Positions 51,229-60,700 are shown, counted from the stretch's first letter. The stretch: 64,000 bases of DNA from Flavobacterium sp. LHD-85 (GCF_030929595.1 NZ_JAVFVR010000016.1:1-64000), one strand, 5' to 3'. The notes: generated by a model not told the origin, from the letters alone. Numbers and translations are program-made.

Positions 51229-52006
51229 ATGCTCGAATTATAAAATGCTCTTTTGGCTGTTCTCTTCTAAAAAATACAAACCCCCATTGATAAGTGTCAA
51301 TTGTGACTTTTACTTGAGGATGATTTTTTATAATCTCCCAAGCTTCTTCCATTTCGGGAGACCAATGAATATCATCGAAAATCCAAACGGAATCGTTGTC
51401 TATGGTTGGCAGTAAAAGGTCAAAATAAGCTAAAGTTGCTTTTTTTGAATGATTCCCATCAAAATATATCAGATTGTAATTTGTGGCTTGAATGTTCTCA
51501 GAAACTAAAAAAGATTCAAATTCAGAAATTACATTTTCAACATTCTTGCAATCAAATTCAGCCAATTGATTTTGAGCAACGTTTGCTGTATTTGGACAGC
51601 CTTCAATAGTAACTACTGTAGCTTTGGGATTTCCTAAAGCTAGGGCAGAAGTTGCCAATCCCAGGGAAGTTCCTATTTCTAAAATAGTTGAAGGCTTAAA
51701 ATAATTGCTAACTCGAAACAATAATTCGGCACGTTTTGGCGAAATTCCAGCAGTTTGCGCAATTTTAGAAATTTGTCTTCGATTTGATTTGAAAACTCTT
51801 GAACCTGCTCCGAAATCAGTCACTTCTATAAAGTTTTTATTCTCTAAAAGCGTTTTTCTGTATTTTTTTAGAATAGCATATTCAGGTTTGGATTTCTTAT
51901 CGTAGAAGCATTTTGTAAGCAGACTAAAAACGAACGGCGAATGAACCGCGTGTTCGTTTTTAGAATGCCAAAGAAATTTTAAATAAGATTGTATGTGAAA
52001 CAGCAC
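51227..52006 (-). CDS. Class I SAM-dependent methyltransferase
   Basis: The 259-residue protein has motif I ILEIGTSLGLATSAL (about 115-130), VVTIEGCPNTANVAQNQL (motif II acidic) and NLIYFDGNHSKKATLAYFDLLLP (post motif). It resembles the O-methyltransferase group 3 / Methyltransf_24 type. An N-terminal region of about 100 residues (HSPFVFSLLTKCFYDKK) is common in Flavobacteria. The substrate is unknown. It converges with the lipoprotein gene. Confidence 0.88.
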   Translation of the reverse strand: MLFHIQSYLKFLWHSKNEHAVHSPFVFSLLTKCFYDKKSKPEYAILKKYRKTLLENKNFIEVTDFGAGSRVFKSNRRQISKIAQTAGISPKRAELLFRVSNYFKPSTILEIGTSLGLATSALALGNPKATVVTIEGCPNTANVAQNQLAEFDCKNVENVISEFESFLVSENIQATNYNLIYFDGNHSKKATLAYFDLLLPTIDNDSVWIFDDIHWSPEMEEAWEIIKNHPQVKVTIDTYQWGFVFFRREQPKEHFIIRA

Positions 52007-52034
52007 TCTTAGAATGTTTTGTTCTTCAGATCGA

Positions 52035-52505
52035 TTAATTTACAGAAACTAGTTTTATTTCAAAAATTAAAACAGAGCCACCAGGAATGTTTTGAACCTT
52101 ACTACTTCCATATCCTAAATGTGCTGGAACAAATAAGATACCATTTCCACCTTCTTTAAAAAATGGTAATCCTTGCTGCCATCCTAATATTAATTTGTTT
52201 AGAGGAAAAGTTGCTCCAGAAGCATTTTGGTCAAAAACAGTTCCGTTGGTAAGAGTACCTTTATAAGTAACGGTAACATTTGACTGTAAAGTAGGTTGTT
52301 TTCCTGTTCCTTCTTCTGTAAGAATATAATGCAAACCAGTACTTGTTTTTTGTGCTGTTAAATTATTTTTAGTCAAATAATCGGTAATTTCTTTTTCGTT
52401 TTCGACACTATAGTCTATTTTTTCTGGAATTCTTTCCAATCCTGAATCACTTGAGCAAGAGATGAAAAATGCAAGAATAGAAAATGCTGCTAATAATTTT
52501 TTCAT
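52035..52505 (-). CDS. FKBP-type peptidyl-prolyl isomerase lipoprotein
   Basis: The protein has 156 residues. The lipobox is at about 14-17 (FISC, Cys17), followed by a linker and an FKBP domain (about 60-156) with VTVTYKGTLTNGTVFDQN, GWQQGLPFFKEGGNGILFVPAHLGYGS and SVLIFEIKLVSVN. Key FKBP aromatic positions are kept. It folds proteins in the periplasm or at the outer membrane. It is GldI-like in layout, but assignment to gliding motility cannot be made from sequence alone. Confidence 0.92.
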   Translation of the reverse strand: MKKLLAAFSILAFFISCSSDSGLERIPEKIDYSVENEKEITDYLTKNNLTAQKTSTGLHYILTEEGTGKQPTLQSNVTVTYKGTLTNGTVFDQNASGATFPLNKLILGWQQGLPFFKEGGNGILFVPAHLGYGSSKVQNIPGGSVLIFEIKLVSVN

Positions 52506-52605
52506 GTGGTATTTATTTTAAAAGTCGTAAATATATTAATTACTTTTTTAGTCGTTGCGATGGTTTTCAGATATTAACATTAATTGCTGAAAATCAAAGC
52601 ATGAT

Positions 52606-54477
52606 TTATCCTTCAAGTTTCGCAGAAAGTTCAAACCAGCGTTCTTCTTTTGCGTCTATTTTATTAATTATATTTTGAAGTTCATTTGCTTTCTTTTCAA
52701 TATCTGAATCTGCGACTTTTCCGTCAGAGAACAATTGTTCGATTTTAGCTTTTTCAGCTTCAAGATCTTTAATTTCTCGCTCGATTTTTTGATATTCTTT
52801 TTGTTCGTTGAAACTTAAATTTCCTGTCGGATTATTTTGTTTCCAGTCTTTCTTTTCTGCTTTGTTTTCTTCTTTTTGAGCAACATCTGCACTGTCTTCA
52901 TAAGCTCTGAAATCAGAATAGTTTCCTGGGAAATTTTCTATTTCACCCTGTCCTCTAAAAACAAATAAATAATCGACAATTTTATCCATAAAATAACGGT
53001 CGTGCGAAACCACCAATAAACATCCAGGATAATCTAAAAGGAAACTTTCCAAGACATTTAAAGTTACAATGTCCAAATCGTTTGTTGGCTCATCGAGAAT
53101 CAAGAAATTCGGATTCTGAATTAAAACGGTACACAAATACAAACGTTTTAATTCACCACCGCTTAATTTCTCTACATAATCGTATTGTTTTTTAGCATCA
53201 AAAAGGAAACGCTCTAATAGTTGCGAAGCCGAAATAATTTTTCCTTTAGTCAACGGAATATATTCTCCGTATTCTTTTATAATGTCAATAACACGCTGAC
53301 CTGGTTTCGGGTTAATTCCAGATTGCGTATAGTATCCAATTTTTATAGTATCTCCTTTAACTACACGTCCGCTGTCTGGCGGAATAGTTCCTGTCAAAAG
53401 ATTTAAGAAAGTTGATTTTCCAGTTCCGTTTTTACCAATAATTCCGATTCTTTCTCCACGTTGGAAATCAAAACTGAAATTGTCCAGAATAACACGGTCT
53501 TTAAATTTTTTAGAAAGTTTGTGAAGCTCAATAATTTTGCTTCCCATTCTTCCCATTCTTTCCATATTAATTTCAAGTTCAACTTTGTTTTCTTTGCGTC
53601 GGCTCTGTGCCTTTTCTTTAATAACGTAAAAGTCGTCTTGACGCGATTTAGATTTGGTTGTTCTCGCTTTTGGCTGACGGCGCATCCATTCTAATTCTTT
53701 TACAAATAGGTTTTTAGCTTTGTCAATACTTGCATTTTCAGAAGTGATTCTTTCTTCTTTTTTCTGTAAATAGTAAGAATAATTTCCTTTGTATTGGTAT
53801 AGTTTTCCGTTGTCTAATTCGATAATTTCATTACAGACACGTTCTAAGAAGAAACGGTCGTGTGTTACCATAAACAGTGTAATGTTTTCTTTGGCAAAAT
53901 AACTTTCAAGCCATTCGATCATTTCTAAATCCAAATGGTTGGTTGGCTCATCCAAAATCAATAAATCTGGACGGTTGATTAGAATTATAGCCAATGAAAG
54001 ACGTTTTTTCTGTCCTCCAGAAAGATTTTTTACTTTAAGTTTAAAATCTTCCAGTTTTAATTTGAATAAAATCTGCTTGTATTGAGTTTCAAAATCCCAA
54101 GCATTATGCTGATCCATTGCATCGAAAGCTTTTTGGTAAGCTTCTTCATCTGAAGGATTCTCTAGAGCTTTTTCATAAGCTTCAATAACTTTAAGCGTTT
54201 CGTTATCTGAAGCAAAAATACTTTCTTCAATTGTAAGTTCATCCTGAAGATTATTGTCTTGCGAAAGAAAAGCCATTCTGATTCCTTTTCTTAAAACAAC
54301 TTGCCCTGTATCTGGTTCTTCAAGTCCGTTGATAATGCTCATCATGGTTGTTTTACCAGAACCATTTTTTGCAATAAAAGCGATTTTTTGATCTTTGTTG
54401 ATCCCAAAAGAAATGTTGTCAAAAAGGACTCTTTCGCCAAATGACTTCGATATATTTTCTACAGATAAGTAATTCAC
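52606..54477 (-). CDS. ABC-F family ATPase (Uup-like)
   Basis: This 623-residue protein has two ATP-binding domains and no membrane segments. Domain 1: AKNGSGKTT, LSGGQKKRLSLAI, LLILDEPTNHLD. Domain 2: GKNGTGKSTFL, LSGGELKRLYL, LILDEPTNDLD. A charged linker (KARTTKSKSRQDDFYVIKEKAQSRRKENKVELE) joins them. The C-terminal coiled coil (about 555-620: KEYQKIEREIKDLEAEKAKIEQLF) is the Uup mark. ABC-F proteins act on ribosomes or DNA, not in transport. Confidence 0.95.
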   Translation of the reverse strand: MNYLSVENISKSFGERVLFDNISFGINKDQKIAFIAKNGSGKTTMMSIINGLEEPDTGQVVLRKGIRMAFLSQDNNLQDELTIEESIFASDNETLKVIEAYEKALENPSDEEAYQKAFDAMDQHNAWDFETQYKQILFKLKLEDFKLKVKNLSGGQKKRLSLAIILINRPDLLILDEPTNHLDLEMIEWLESYFAKENITLFMVTHDRFFLERVCNEIIELDNGKLYQYKGNYSYYLQKKEERITSENASIDKAKNLFVKELEWMRRQPKARTTKSKSRQDDFYVIKEKAQSRRKENKVELEINMERMGRMGSKIIELHKLSKKFKDRVILDNFSFDFQRGERIGIIGKNGTGKSTFLNLLTGTIPPDSGRVVKGDTIKIGYYTQSGINPKPGQRVIDIIKEYGEYIPLTKGKIISASQLLERFLFDAKKQYDYVEKLSGGELKRLYLCTVLIQNPNFLILDEPTNDLDIVTLNVLESFLLDYPGCLLVVSHDRYFMDKIVDYLFVFRGQGEIENFPGNYSDFRAYEDSADVAQKEENKAEKKDWKQNNPTGNLSFNEQKEYQKIEREIKDLEAEKAKIEQLFSDGKVADSDIEKKANELQNIINKIDAKEERWFELSAKLEG

Positions 54478-54567
54478 TTTGTAAATTGTAAGTTATAAAT
54501 TGTGAGTTATGAATGTTTCTAAAACATAACTTTCTGCAAAAGTAAACTATTATCTTGCATTTGCGAA

Positions 54568-55533
54568 TTATTTATGGAGATACAAGCCTACTACAGAACT
54601 CAAATCAAAATAATGAATTTGTTGCGGATTGTTTAAAACAGGTTTGCGAACAAAAGATTCGTTTGTAATAAAATAATGAAGACCGTCTTTTGTTGCAATT
54701 CCTTCTATTTGATGAAAAGGAAGTTTTAAACCAATTCGTTTTTTATTTCCAGACAAAAAATCTTGGTTTTTAAAATCGTAAAGTAAGTATAAAAACGGTT
54801 TTCCAACTTTGGTATAGCCACACAAAGCAATCAGTTTTTTATCTTCTAAATAAGTTGCACCAGTGACCAAACCTTTTGTGTCGAGTGTTGCTTTGAGTTT
54901 TGCAATATGTGTTCCTTTTTGTTTAGATAAAACGTAAATATTGGTTTTAGACGATTTCCATTGTTTGGAGAATAGATAAATACTGTCTTTAGAAACAATA
55001 AAGGCTTCACAGTCAAAATCGGTTTTATTGGGTTTCGAAGGAGAAAAATCATTTTGATTGGAATAGGAAAATGAAATGGTTTCAATTTGTGGATTTTCTT
55101 CTAGAAAAGATTTTTTTTCAATTTTGAGAATTTTCAAATCCGATCGGTTTCCCGAATAATTGTTTCCAAAATCTCCAATATAGATATAAGTATCATCTTG
55201 CGAGATTTCTTCCCAGTCGTTATTTACTGCCTGTTCCAGAACGATTTTCTTTTTAATTTTTCCCAAGGAGTCTAAGCCGTAAATTGTTTTGTCTTGATCG
55301 TCATTGTGCGTCCAAAGCAGATTCTCGAAGGCAATTAATCCAGAAGTTTCTTTTATAGAATCGCTCAAACGAATGGAGTATTCTGGTTTTAATTTCTGGT
55401 TTTTATCGCTGAGTTTACCATTATTTATTACTGCTGTAGAATTGTAATTTTTAGCTTTTACATCTGGGCGCACTTCAATTTGACTATAAGCTGAAGAGAT
55501 AAATAGAATCCAAAGTGCTAATGTTCTAATCAT
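54568..55533 (-). CDS. Secreted hypothetical protein, propeller-like
   Basis: The 321-residue protein has a signal peptide (MIRTLALWILFISSAYSQ). Repeats of a blade-like pattern follow: SGLIAFENLLWTHNDDQDKTIYGLDSLGKIKKKI, DDTYIYIGDFGNNYSGNRSDLKILKIEKK, CEAFIVSKDSIYLFSKQWKSSKTNIYVLSK. It recalls SdiA-regulated or propeller phytase-like proteins, but no calcium or catalytic motif is clear. It lies just upstream of, and divergent from, the polysaccharide operon. Confidence 0.75.
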   Translation of the reverse strand: MIRTLALWILFISSAYSQIEVRPDVKAKNYNSTAVINNGKLSDKNQKLKPEYSIRLSDSIKETSGLIAFENLLWTHNDDQDKTIYGLDSLGKIKKKIVLEQAVNNDWEEISQDDTYIYIGDFGNNYSGNRSDLKILKIEKKSFLEENPQIETISFSYSNQNDFSPSKPNKTDFDCEAFIVSKDSIYLFSKQWKSSKTNIYVLSKQKGTHIAKLKATLDTKGLVTGATYLEDKKLIALCGYTKVGKPFLYLLYDFKNQDFLSGNKKRIGLKLPFHQIEGIATKDGLHYFITNESFVRKPVLNNPQQIHYFDLSSVVGLYLHK

Positions 55534-55682
55534 TTCATTAAGGTTTATTAAGAAAGTAAAAATAGAGTTTAATGCCCGAAAAATGAGGCTGATTGTTATA
55601 AAAAAAAAAATTTTGCTCCATTTTGAGCAGGATACTTCGAGGTTTTATTTGTGATAAAATAAGACAATTCTTTCTTTTCGCC

Positions 55683-55714
55683 TTGTGAATCACCTAAGTG
55701 TTAAACTACTTTTG
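55683..55714 (+). promoter_or_regulatory. Promoter of the polysaccharide operon
   Basis: TTG at 55683-55685, 21 bases, then TACTTTTG (TAnnTTTG) at 55707-55714. It gives a leader of about 160 nt before the ATG at 55884. The 350-base gap holds no gene. Confidence 0.55.
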
Positions 55715-55883
55715 CAAAAAAATAAAAGCATAAGCTCGCAATATAATTTAAAAAAGGGTTTGTGTATTTAATCGACATCAGATTTGATCCCAGTTTATGT
55801 GAGTGGGAGTAGCGAAGCTGTGTCAGTCAGTTAAGATTTTAAACAATTATAAGCAAATAAGTAAATAAACTAATGTTTAAGAA
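55715..55883 (+). other. Long leader region of the polysaccharide operon
   Basis: About 160 bases separate the promoter and first ATG. They include TGATCCCAGTTTATGTGAGTGG and GAAGCTGTGTCAGTCAGTTAAG, which are less AT-rich than the surroundings and could fold. No ORF is obvious. A role in antitermination or leader control is a guess. Confidence 0.3.
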
Positions 55884-56306
55884 ATGAGGGTAGGAATAAC
55901 TTTTAGCGCTTTTGATTTACTGCATGCAGGACATATTAAAATGTTAGAGGAAGCAAAGCAGATCTGTGATTATTTAATCGTTGGTTTACAAACAGACCCA
56001 ACATTAGACAGACCAGAAAAAAATAGACCAACTCAAACTGTAGTCGAAAGATATATACAACTTAAGGGTTGCAAGTTTGTAGATGAAGTTGTTCCGTATT
56101 CGACAGAACAAGATTTAGAAGACATCTTAAGATCTTTTAAAATTGATGTTCGCATAATAGGCGATGAATATCAACATAAAAAATTTACAGGAAGATCATA
56201 TTGTGAAGAAAAAGGGATTGAGCTTTATTTTAATAAACGGGATCATCGTTTTTCGAGTAGCGGGTTGAGAAAAGAGGTGGCTGTTAGGGAGTTGGCTAAA
56301 ATCTGA
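55884..56306 (+). CDS. Cytidylyltransferase-like nucleotidyltransferase (TagD family)
   Basis: The 140-residue protein has the family motif DLLHAGH (H14-x-G-H17), ERYIQLKG, RIIGDEY and the end RDHRFSSSGLR, where the usual RTxGISTT reads slightly differently. TagD-type enzymes join CTP to an alcohol phosphate such as glycerol-3-phosphate; related ones use ATP on sugar phosphates. The alcohol cannot be read from sequence. It heads the operon and probably makes an activated precursor for the glycan. Confidence 0.85.
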   Translation: MRVGITFSAFDLLHAGHIKMLEEAKQICDYLIVGLQTDPTLDRPEKNRPTQTVVERYIQLKGCKFVDEVVPYSTEQDLEDILRSFKIDVRIIGDEYQHKKFTGRSYCEEKGIELYFNKRDHRFSSSGLRKEVAVRELAKI

Positions 56307-56370
56307 TTTTTAGGATGAAAGCTGATTCAAATGCTTATTGTTTTGACTTAACATAAATTTTTTCAATAAA

Positions 56371-56826
56371 ATGTCACAAAGTAAAATTATATATACATCA
56401 GGAACATTTGATATGTTTCATTCTAATCATTTAAAAATGATTAAATATGCCAGAGGATTAGGAGATGTCCTTATTGTTGGGGTTAGTACAGATGAATTAG
56501 TTTGTTCTTATAAAAAGGCTCCAATTATTCCTTTTGAAGAACGTCTAGTGATCTTAGAATCTTTAAAATACCCTGATATTGTTATACCACAAAGATCTTT
56601 AGATCATACAGAATTAGTAAGAAATCTCAATATTGACTCATTTGTAGTAGGTGATGACTGGATTGGAAAATATGATTACTTAAGAGATTTAGGAATTAAA
56701 GTTTTTTATTTTCCCTATGGAGATGGTGTTTCTTCTTCTAAGTTAAAAGAAGATATTTTTCATAAGTATAAAGAATTGAAAAATAATAGTGATAAACATC
56801 CCAATCCTGAAGTTAATATAAAATGA
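56371..56826 (+). CDS. Second cytidylyltransferase-like protein with an altered HxGH motif
   Basis: The protein has 151 residues, with FDMFHSNHLKM in place of the usual HxGH (H17-S-N19-H20). The Gly that packs under the nucleotide is Asn here. ERLVILESLKYPD, FVVGDDWIGKYDYL and GVSSSKLKEDI match the family otherwise. Its stop overlaps the ATG of the SDR gene (ATGA), so the two proteins probably act together, for example in making a CDP-polyol. Activity is uncertain because of the motif change. Confidence 0.82.
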   Translation: MSQSKIIYTSGTFDMFHSNHLKMIKYARGLGDVLIVGVSTDELVCSYKKAPIIPFEERLVILESLKYPDIVIPQRSLDHTELVRNLNIDSFVVGDDWIGKYDYLRDLGIKVFYFPYGDGVSSSKLKEDIFHKYKELKNNSDKHPNPEVNIK

Positions 56827-57548
56827 AAACTGCATTAATTACAGGAGGAACAAAAGGAATAGGTAAGGCAATTGCTGAACGGTTATTAAAAGAAGACTGG
56901 AATGTAATACTGACTTATCTTTCTGATGAAAAAAATGCTGAATCATTTCAAGAAAGTTTATCATTATTACATCCGGAAAGATTTATTGTTTTAAAGGTAG
57001 ACTGTAGTAATTTACAGGCTATAAGCGTAATTGATAATTATTTAATTGAGAATAATATTTTTTTAGATTCAATAATATTTAATGCAGGAATAACAGACAG
57101 AGCTGCTTTTGAGGATATTATTCCTGAAAATTGGCAACGAGTTTTTGATGTAAATATTAATTTTCCCACATTCTTATTGCAAAAAATTGCCTCAAAACTT
57201 AACAATGAATCTTCAGTTATTTTTACGGGGTCTTTAATGGGTATTCATCCACACTCAGTTTCTTTATCTTATGGCGTGACAAAAGCTGCGGTACATTCTC
57301 TTGTGAAGAATTTCGTTAAAATATTCTCTAATAGAAAAATTAGAATAAATGCAGTTGCGCCTGGTTTTGTTAATACTGAATGGCAAAGCAATAAGGCAAT
57401 AGAGCAAAAAGCGAATATTTATAAAAAAATTTCTTTAGAACGCTTTTGTGAACCAACTGAATTGACTGACGCATATTGGTTCTTAATTAATAATAATTAT
57501 GTAAATGGAGAAATATTGGTCATCGATGGTGGTTATTCAATGTTATAA
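56823..57548 (+). CDS. SDR family oxidoreductase in the polysaccharide operon
   Basis: The 241-residue protein has TGGTKGIG at 7-14, NAG in IIFNAGITDRA, the Ser in FTGSLMG and SYGVTKAAVHS with Tyr and Lys. It is a classical SDR. Its overlap with the second nucleotidyltransferase suggests it makes or alters the sugar or polyol that is then activated, as TarJ-type or ribitol-forming reductases do. That is inference; TarJ itself belongs to another family. Confidence 0.88.
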   Translation: MKTALITGGTKGIGKAIAERLLKEDWNVILTYLSDEKNAESFQESLSLLHPERFIVLKVDCSNLQAISVIDNYLIENNIFLDSIIFNAGITDRAAFEDIIPENWQRVFDVNINFPTFLLQKIASKLNNESSVIFTGSLMGIHPHSVSLSYGVTKAAVHSLVKNFVKIFSNRKIRINAVAPGFVNTEWQSNKAIEQKANIYKKISLERFCEPTELTDAYWFLINNNYVNGEILVIDGGYSML

Positions 57549-57564
57549 TGGTAAAAAAGAATAA

Positions 57565-58815
57565 ATGTTCGCAAAAAAAATAAATTTAAACTCTTCATTG
57601 GTATCCAATTTTTTCTCGTTAGTAATTTTACAAGGAGCCAATTATATCTTTCCGTTGTTAACAATCCCGTATCTATTTAGAACTCTGGGTGTGGAAACTT
57701 TTGGTTTGATAAGTTTTGCCTCAGCATTTGCACAGTATTTTGTGATTTTAACAGATTTTGGATTTAATTTGTCAGGTGTTCAATTTATTTCAATAAATAG
57801 AGATAATAAGCAATTACGAGATATTTATTTTGTACATGTATTAATTTCACAACTTTTTCTGTTTCTCGTAGGTTTAGTCATTTTACTATCTGTACTTTTT
57901 ATTTTTAATAAATTTAATCATGATAAGTGGGTTTACTTATTGTCTTACATGACGGTATTTGGTTCGGTACTTTTGCCAACTTGGTTTTTTCAGGGGATAG
58001 AACAAATGAAGTATATAACCAAAATTAATATTGCAACACGTACTTTGGCAATTATCCCTATTTTTTTTTTGGTAAAATCTGATGCAGATTATTTATTAGT
58101 TCCCTTTTTTTATGGCTTGGGTTCTATAGCATCGGGCGCAATTGCACTTTATATAGCGAAATCCAAATTTGGTGTAAATTTCAATTTAACAACAGTTTCT
58201 TTGACTGGAATAAAAAAGTGTCTTAAAGATAGCTCAGATTTTTTTGTTTCTAGAATTTCTGTTTCAATATATACTGTAAGTAATACATTCATATTGGGGT
58301 TAGTTTTAGGAAATACTGCAGTTGGATTTTATGCTGCTGCGGAAAAACTGTACCTGGCATTACAAAGCATGTTTGGACCATTGAATAATGCCTTATATCC
58401 ATACATGATTAAACATAAGAATATTAAAATGTTTAAGAAGATATTTATTATTGTAATAGTAATTAATTGCATCTCCCTGCCAATTTGTATTTACAACTCA
58501 GGTTTTATTATGCAGTTGGTTTATAAAAATGTTGCAATAGAAAGTATTAATACTTTAAAAATTCTTTTTGGTGTTTGCCTTATCTCTGTTCCTTCGATTC
58601 TTTTAGGTTATCCTTTACTGGGAGCTTTTGGGCATACAAAATTCACTAATTACACAGTCATAGTTGCATCTCTTTTCCATGTGTCTATGCTAGTGGTGAT
58701 GTGGTTTTTCAATTCAATTACGGTTTATTCAGTTGCTATGTTAGTTGTTTTAACAGAGTTACTGGTCTTGGGTTTAAGAGCAAATGGAGTTAGAAAGTTA
58801 ATTATCAATAATTAA
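57565..58815 (+). CDS. wzx: Wzx-type polysaccharide flippase
   Basis: The 416-residue protein has about twelve membrane segments and the RfbX/Polysacc_synt pattern: ANYIFPLLTIPYLFRTLGVETFGLISFASAFAQYF, DFGFNLSGVQFIS and FFQGIEQMKYITKINIATR. It flips the lipid-linked repeat unit across the inner membrane. It follows the SDR gene by 16 bases. Wzx is assigned by family and context. Confidence 0.9.
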   Translation: MFAKKINLNSSLVSNFFSLVILQGANYIFPLLTIPYLFRTLGVETFGLISFASAFAQYFVILTDFGFNLSGVQFISINRDNKQLRDIYFVHVLISQLFLFLVGLVILLSVLFIFNKFNHDKWVYLLSYMTVFGSVLLPTWFFQGIEQMKYITKINIATRTLAIIPIFFLVKSDADYLLVPFFYGLGSIASGAIALYIAKSKFGVNFNLTTVSLTGIKKCLKDSSDFFVSRISVSIYTVSNTFILGLVLGNTAVGFYAAAEKLYLALQSMFGPLNNALYPYMIKHKNIKMFKKIFIIVIVINCISLPICIYNSGFIMQLVYKNVAIESINTLKILFGVCLISVPSILLGYPLLGAFGHTKFTNYTVIVASLFHVSMLVVMWFFNSITVYSVAMLVVLTELLVLGLRANGVRKLIINN

Positions 58816-58816
58816 A

Positions 58817-59596
58817 ATGGAAGATTTAAGCTGTTATAATCCAGAGGGATCTGTGTTAAGAAATGCCCAATTAAGAATGCTAGATATAGCGATAGAGTTT
58901 GATATAATTTGTAAAAGAAACAATATTACTTATTGGATAATGTCTGGTACATTGTTGGGGGCAAGAAGGCATGGAGGGTTTATCCCTTGGGATGATGATT
59001 TTGATGTAGGTGTAAAAATGGAAGACTATAACAGATTGCTAAAAATTTTAGAAGTTGAACTGCCTTATTTTCTAAAACTACAAACAAAAAAAACAGATCC
59101 CAATCATCCTTATTTTTATGCAAAAATACGCGATTTGAATTCCTTTATATTGGAAGACCAATGCTTACACAGAAATTATAAATATAATGGATTATTTATA
59201 GACATTTTTCCATTTGAATCTATTTGTTTACCAAAGAAAAGTAAACTTCTATTTGATTCATTTTACAGTAAGTTTAGATTTGAATTAAAAAAGGGAATCA
59301 TTTGGAGTTTAATTTCTTCTTTTTTTTATCATATTACCTTATTGCTACTACCACTTTTAAAAGTCACAGGAAAAATTACTAAGAACAAATTTTCTCATGC
59401 ATACGGTATAGGTTTTTATGCCCCACATAAATTGAATACTTGTTTTCCTGTTGGCAAAATTAAATTTGAAGAATATGAATTTAGTGCCCCAAATAATATT
59501 GATGAATTTCTGACAGATGAATATGGTGACTTTATGGGAATACCTCCAAAAGAGAAGAGATATGTTCACAGTTCTAAAATTGAGCTATTTAGTTAA
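58817..59596 (+). CDS. LicD family phosphotransferase-like protein
   Basis: The 259-residue protein has the LicD core YWIMSGTLLGARRHGGFIPWDDDFDVGV (about 35-62) with the metal-binding DDDFD. LicD proteins attach an alcohol phosphate, such as phosphocholine or ribitol phosphate, from CDP-alcohol to a glycan. This fits the two nucleotidyltransferases upstream. Hydrophobic segments near 158-183 are unusual for LicD and may give weak membrane contact. It starts one base after the flippase stop. Confidence 0.92.
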   Translation: MEDLSCYNPEGSVLRNAQLRMLDIAIEFDIICKRNNITYWIMSGTLLGARRHGGFIPWDDDFDVGVKMEDYNRLLKILEVELPYFLKLQTKKTDPNHPYFYAKIRDLNSFILEDQCLHRNYKYNGLFIDIFPFESICLPKKSKLLFDSFYSKFRFELKKGIIWSLISSFFYHITLLLLPLLKVTGKITKNKFSHAYGIGFYAPHKLNTCFPVGKIKFEEYEFSAPNNIDEFLTDEYGDFMGIPPKEKRYVHSSKIELFS

Positions 59597-59625
59597 TTAG
59601 GTCAAGTAATAAAAAGAATAATTTA

Positions 59626-60642
59626 ATGAGTATTCATAATCCTCTTATTTCTGTTTTAATGCCAGTTTATAATGGTGAAAAATTTCTTAGAGAAGCAATT
59701 GATAGTATTCTTAATCAGTCGTATAGAAATTTTGAATTCATAATTATAAACGATGGGAGCACTGATGAAACTGAAAACATAATTTTTTCATATAATGATA
59801 ATCGAATCAGATATATAAAAAATGAAAGTAATCTACGCCTGATAAAGACTTTAAATTATGGAATAGAATTAGCCAAAGGTGAATACATTGCCAGAATGGA
59901 TGCCGATGATATTGCGGTGACTGACCGCTTTGAAAAACAAATTAAGCAGTTTATTCTTCATGATGAAATCGATATGGTTAATTGTCAATGTCTTTTACTA
60001 AATGAAGACGGGAATGGATATAGAAAAAACAGAACAAATATTACGGTTAATTATGAAGCAATAAAATATGTTTCAATTTTTCAGACCATGATTGTTCATC
60101 CTGCGGTTATGATCAAAACTTCAATAATGAAGCGTTTTAAATATAATGATCAAATTAATACTGAGCATGTTGAAGATTTTGAATTATGGAATAGACTGTT
60201 TGAAAACAATATTAAATGTTTTACAATTCCTGAGTCACTGATATTTTATCGTCTCAATTCTGAAAGTATTACAAATACAAATGGAAGGGAGCAACAGGAA
60301 AGAATTAAAAGAATTACTATTTCAATCTTAAAGAAGTACGATACAATAATAGATGATAAAGTTTTGAATTTAATTTTAGGAGATTCTGAAAATTGCAGCT
60401 TTAAATTATTTAAAAAAGCGGACTCCGCTATATCTAATTTTTTCTTGAAAATTAGGAATGAAAAATTAGTTTCTAAAATTGGGTATAATGATATGATTTT
60501 GTGGAAAAACTCCAAAATTTTATTTATTTCATTTAAATCATTAAGACGAAATGGTCTTTTTAACAGCTTTGGAGTAGTGCTTTTTCTTATTACAAAGATG
60601 TTTTCATTAGTAAACATAAAATTAGTTAATAAGTTAAAATGA
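59626..60642 (+). CDS. Family 2 glycosyltransferase
   Basis: The 338-residue protein has the GT-A fold start ISVLMPVYNGEKFLREAIDSIL, INDGSTDET, the metal-binding DADD in ARMDADDIAVTDRFEKQ and the acceptor-side VEDFELWNRL. Glycosyltransferases of this type add one sugar from a nucleotide sugar to a lipid-linked unit. Sugar and linkage are unknown. The C-terminal part holds an amphipathic helix that may touch the membrane. Confidence 0.92.
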   Translation: MSIHNPLISVLMPVYNGEKFLREAIDSILNQSYRNFEFIIINDGSTDETENIIFSYNDNRIRYIKNESNLRLIKTLNYGIELAKGEYIARMDADDIAVTDRFEKQIKQFILHDEIDMVNCQCLLLNEDGNGYRKNRTNITVNYEAIKYVSIFQTMIVHPAVMIKTSIMKRFKYNDQINTEHVEDFELWNRLFENNIKCFTIPESLIFYRLNSESITNTNGREQQERIKRITISILKKYDTIIDDKVLNLILGDSENCSFKLFKKADSAISNFFLKIRNEKLVSKIGYNDMILWKNSKILFISFKSLRRNGLFNSFGVVLFLITKMFSLVNIKLVNKLK

Positions 60643-60700
60643 ACTATTTAAGGGGGCTATGTTTTAAACCCTTTTATATGATTAAGATTTTTTTAGTGAA

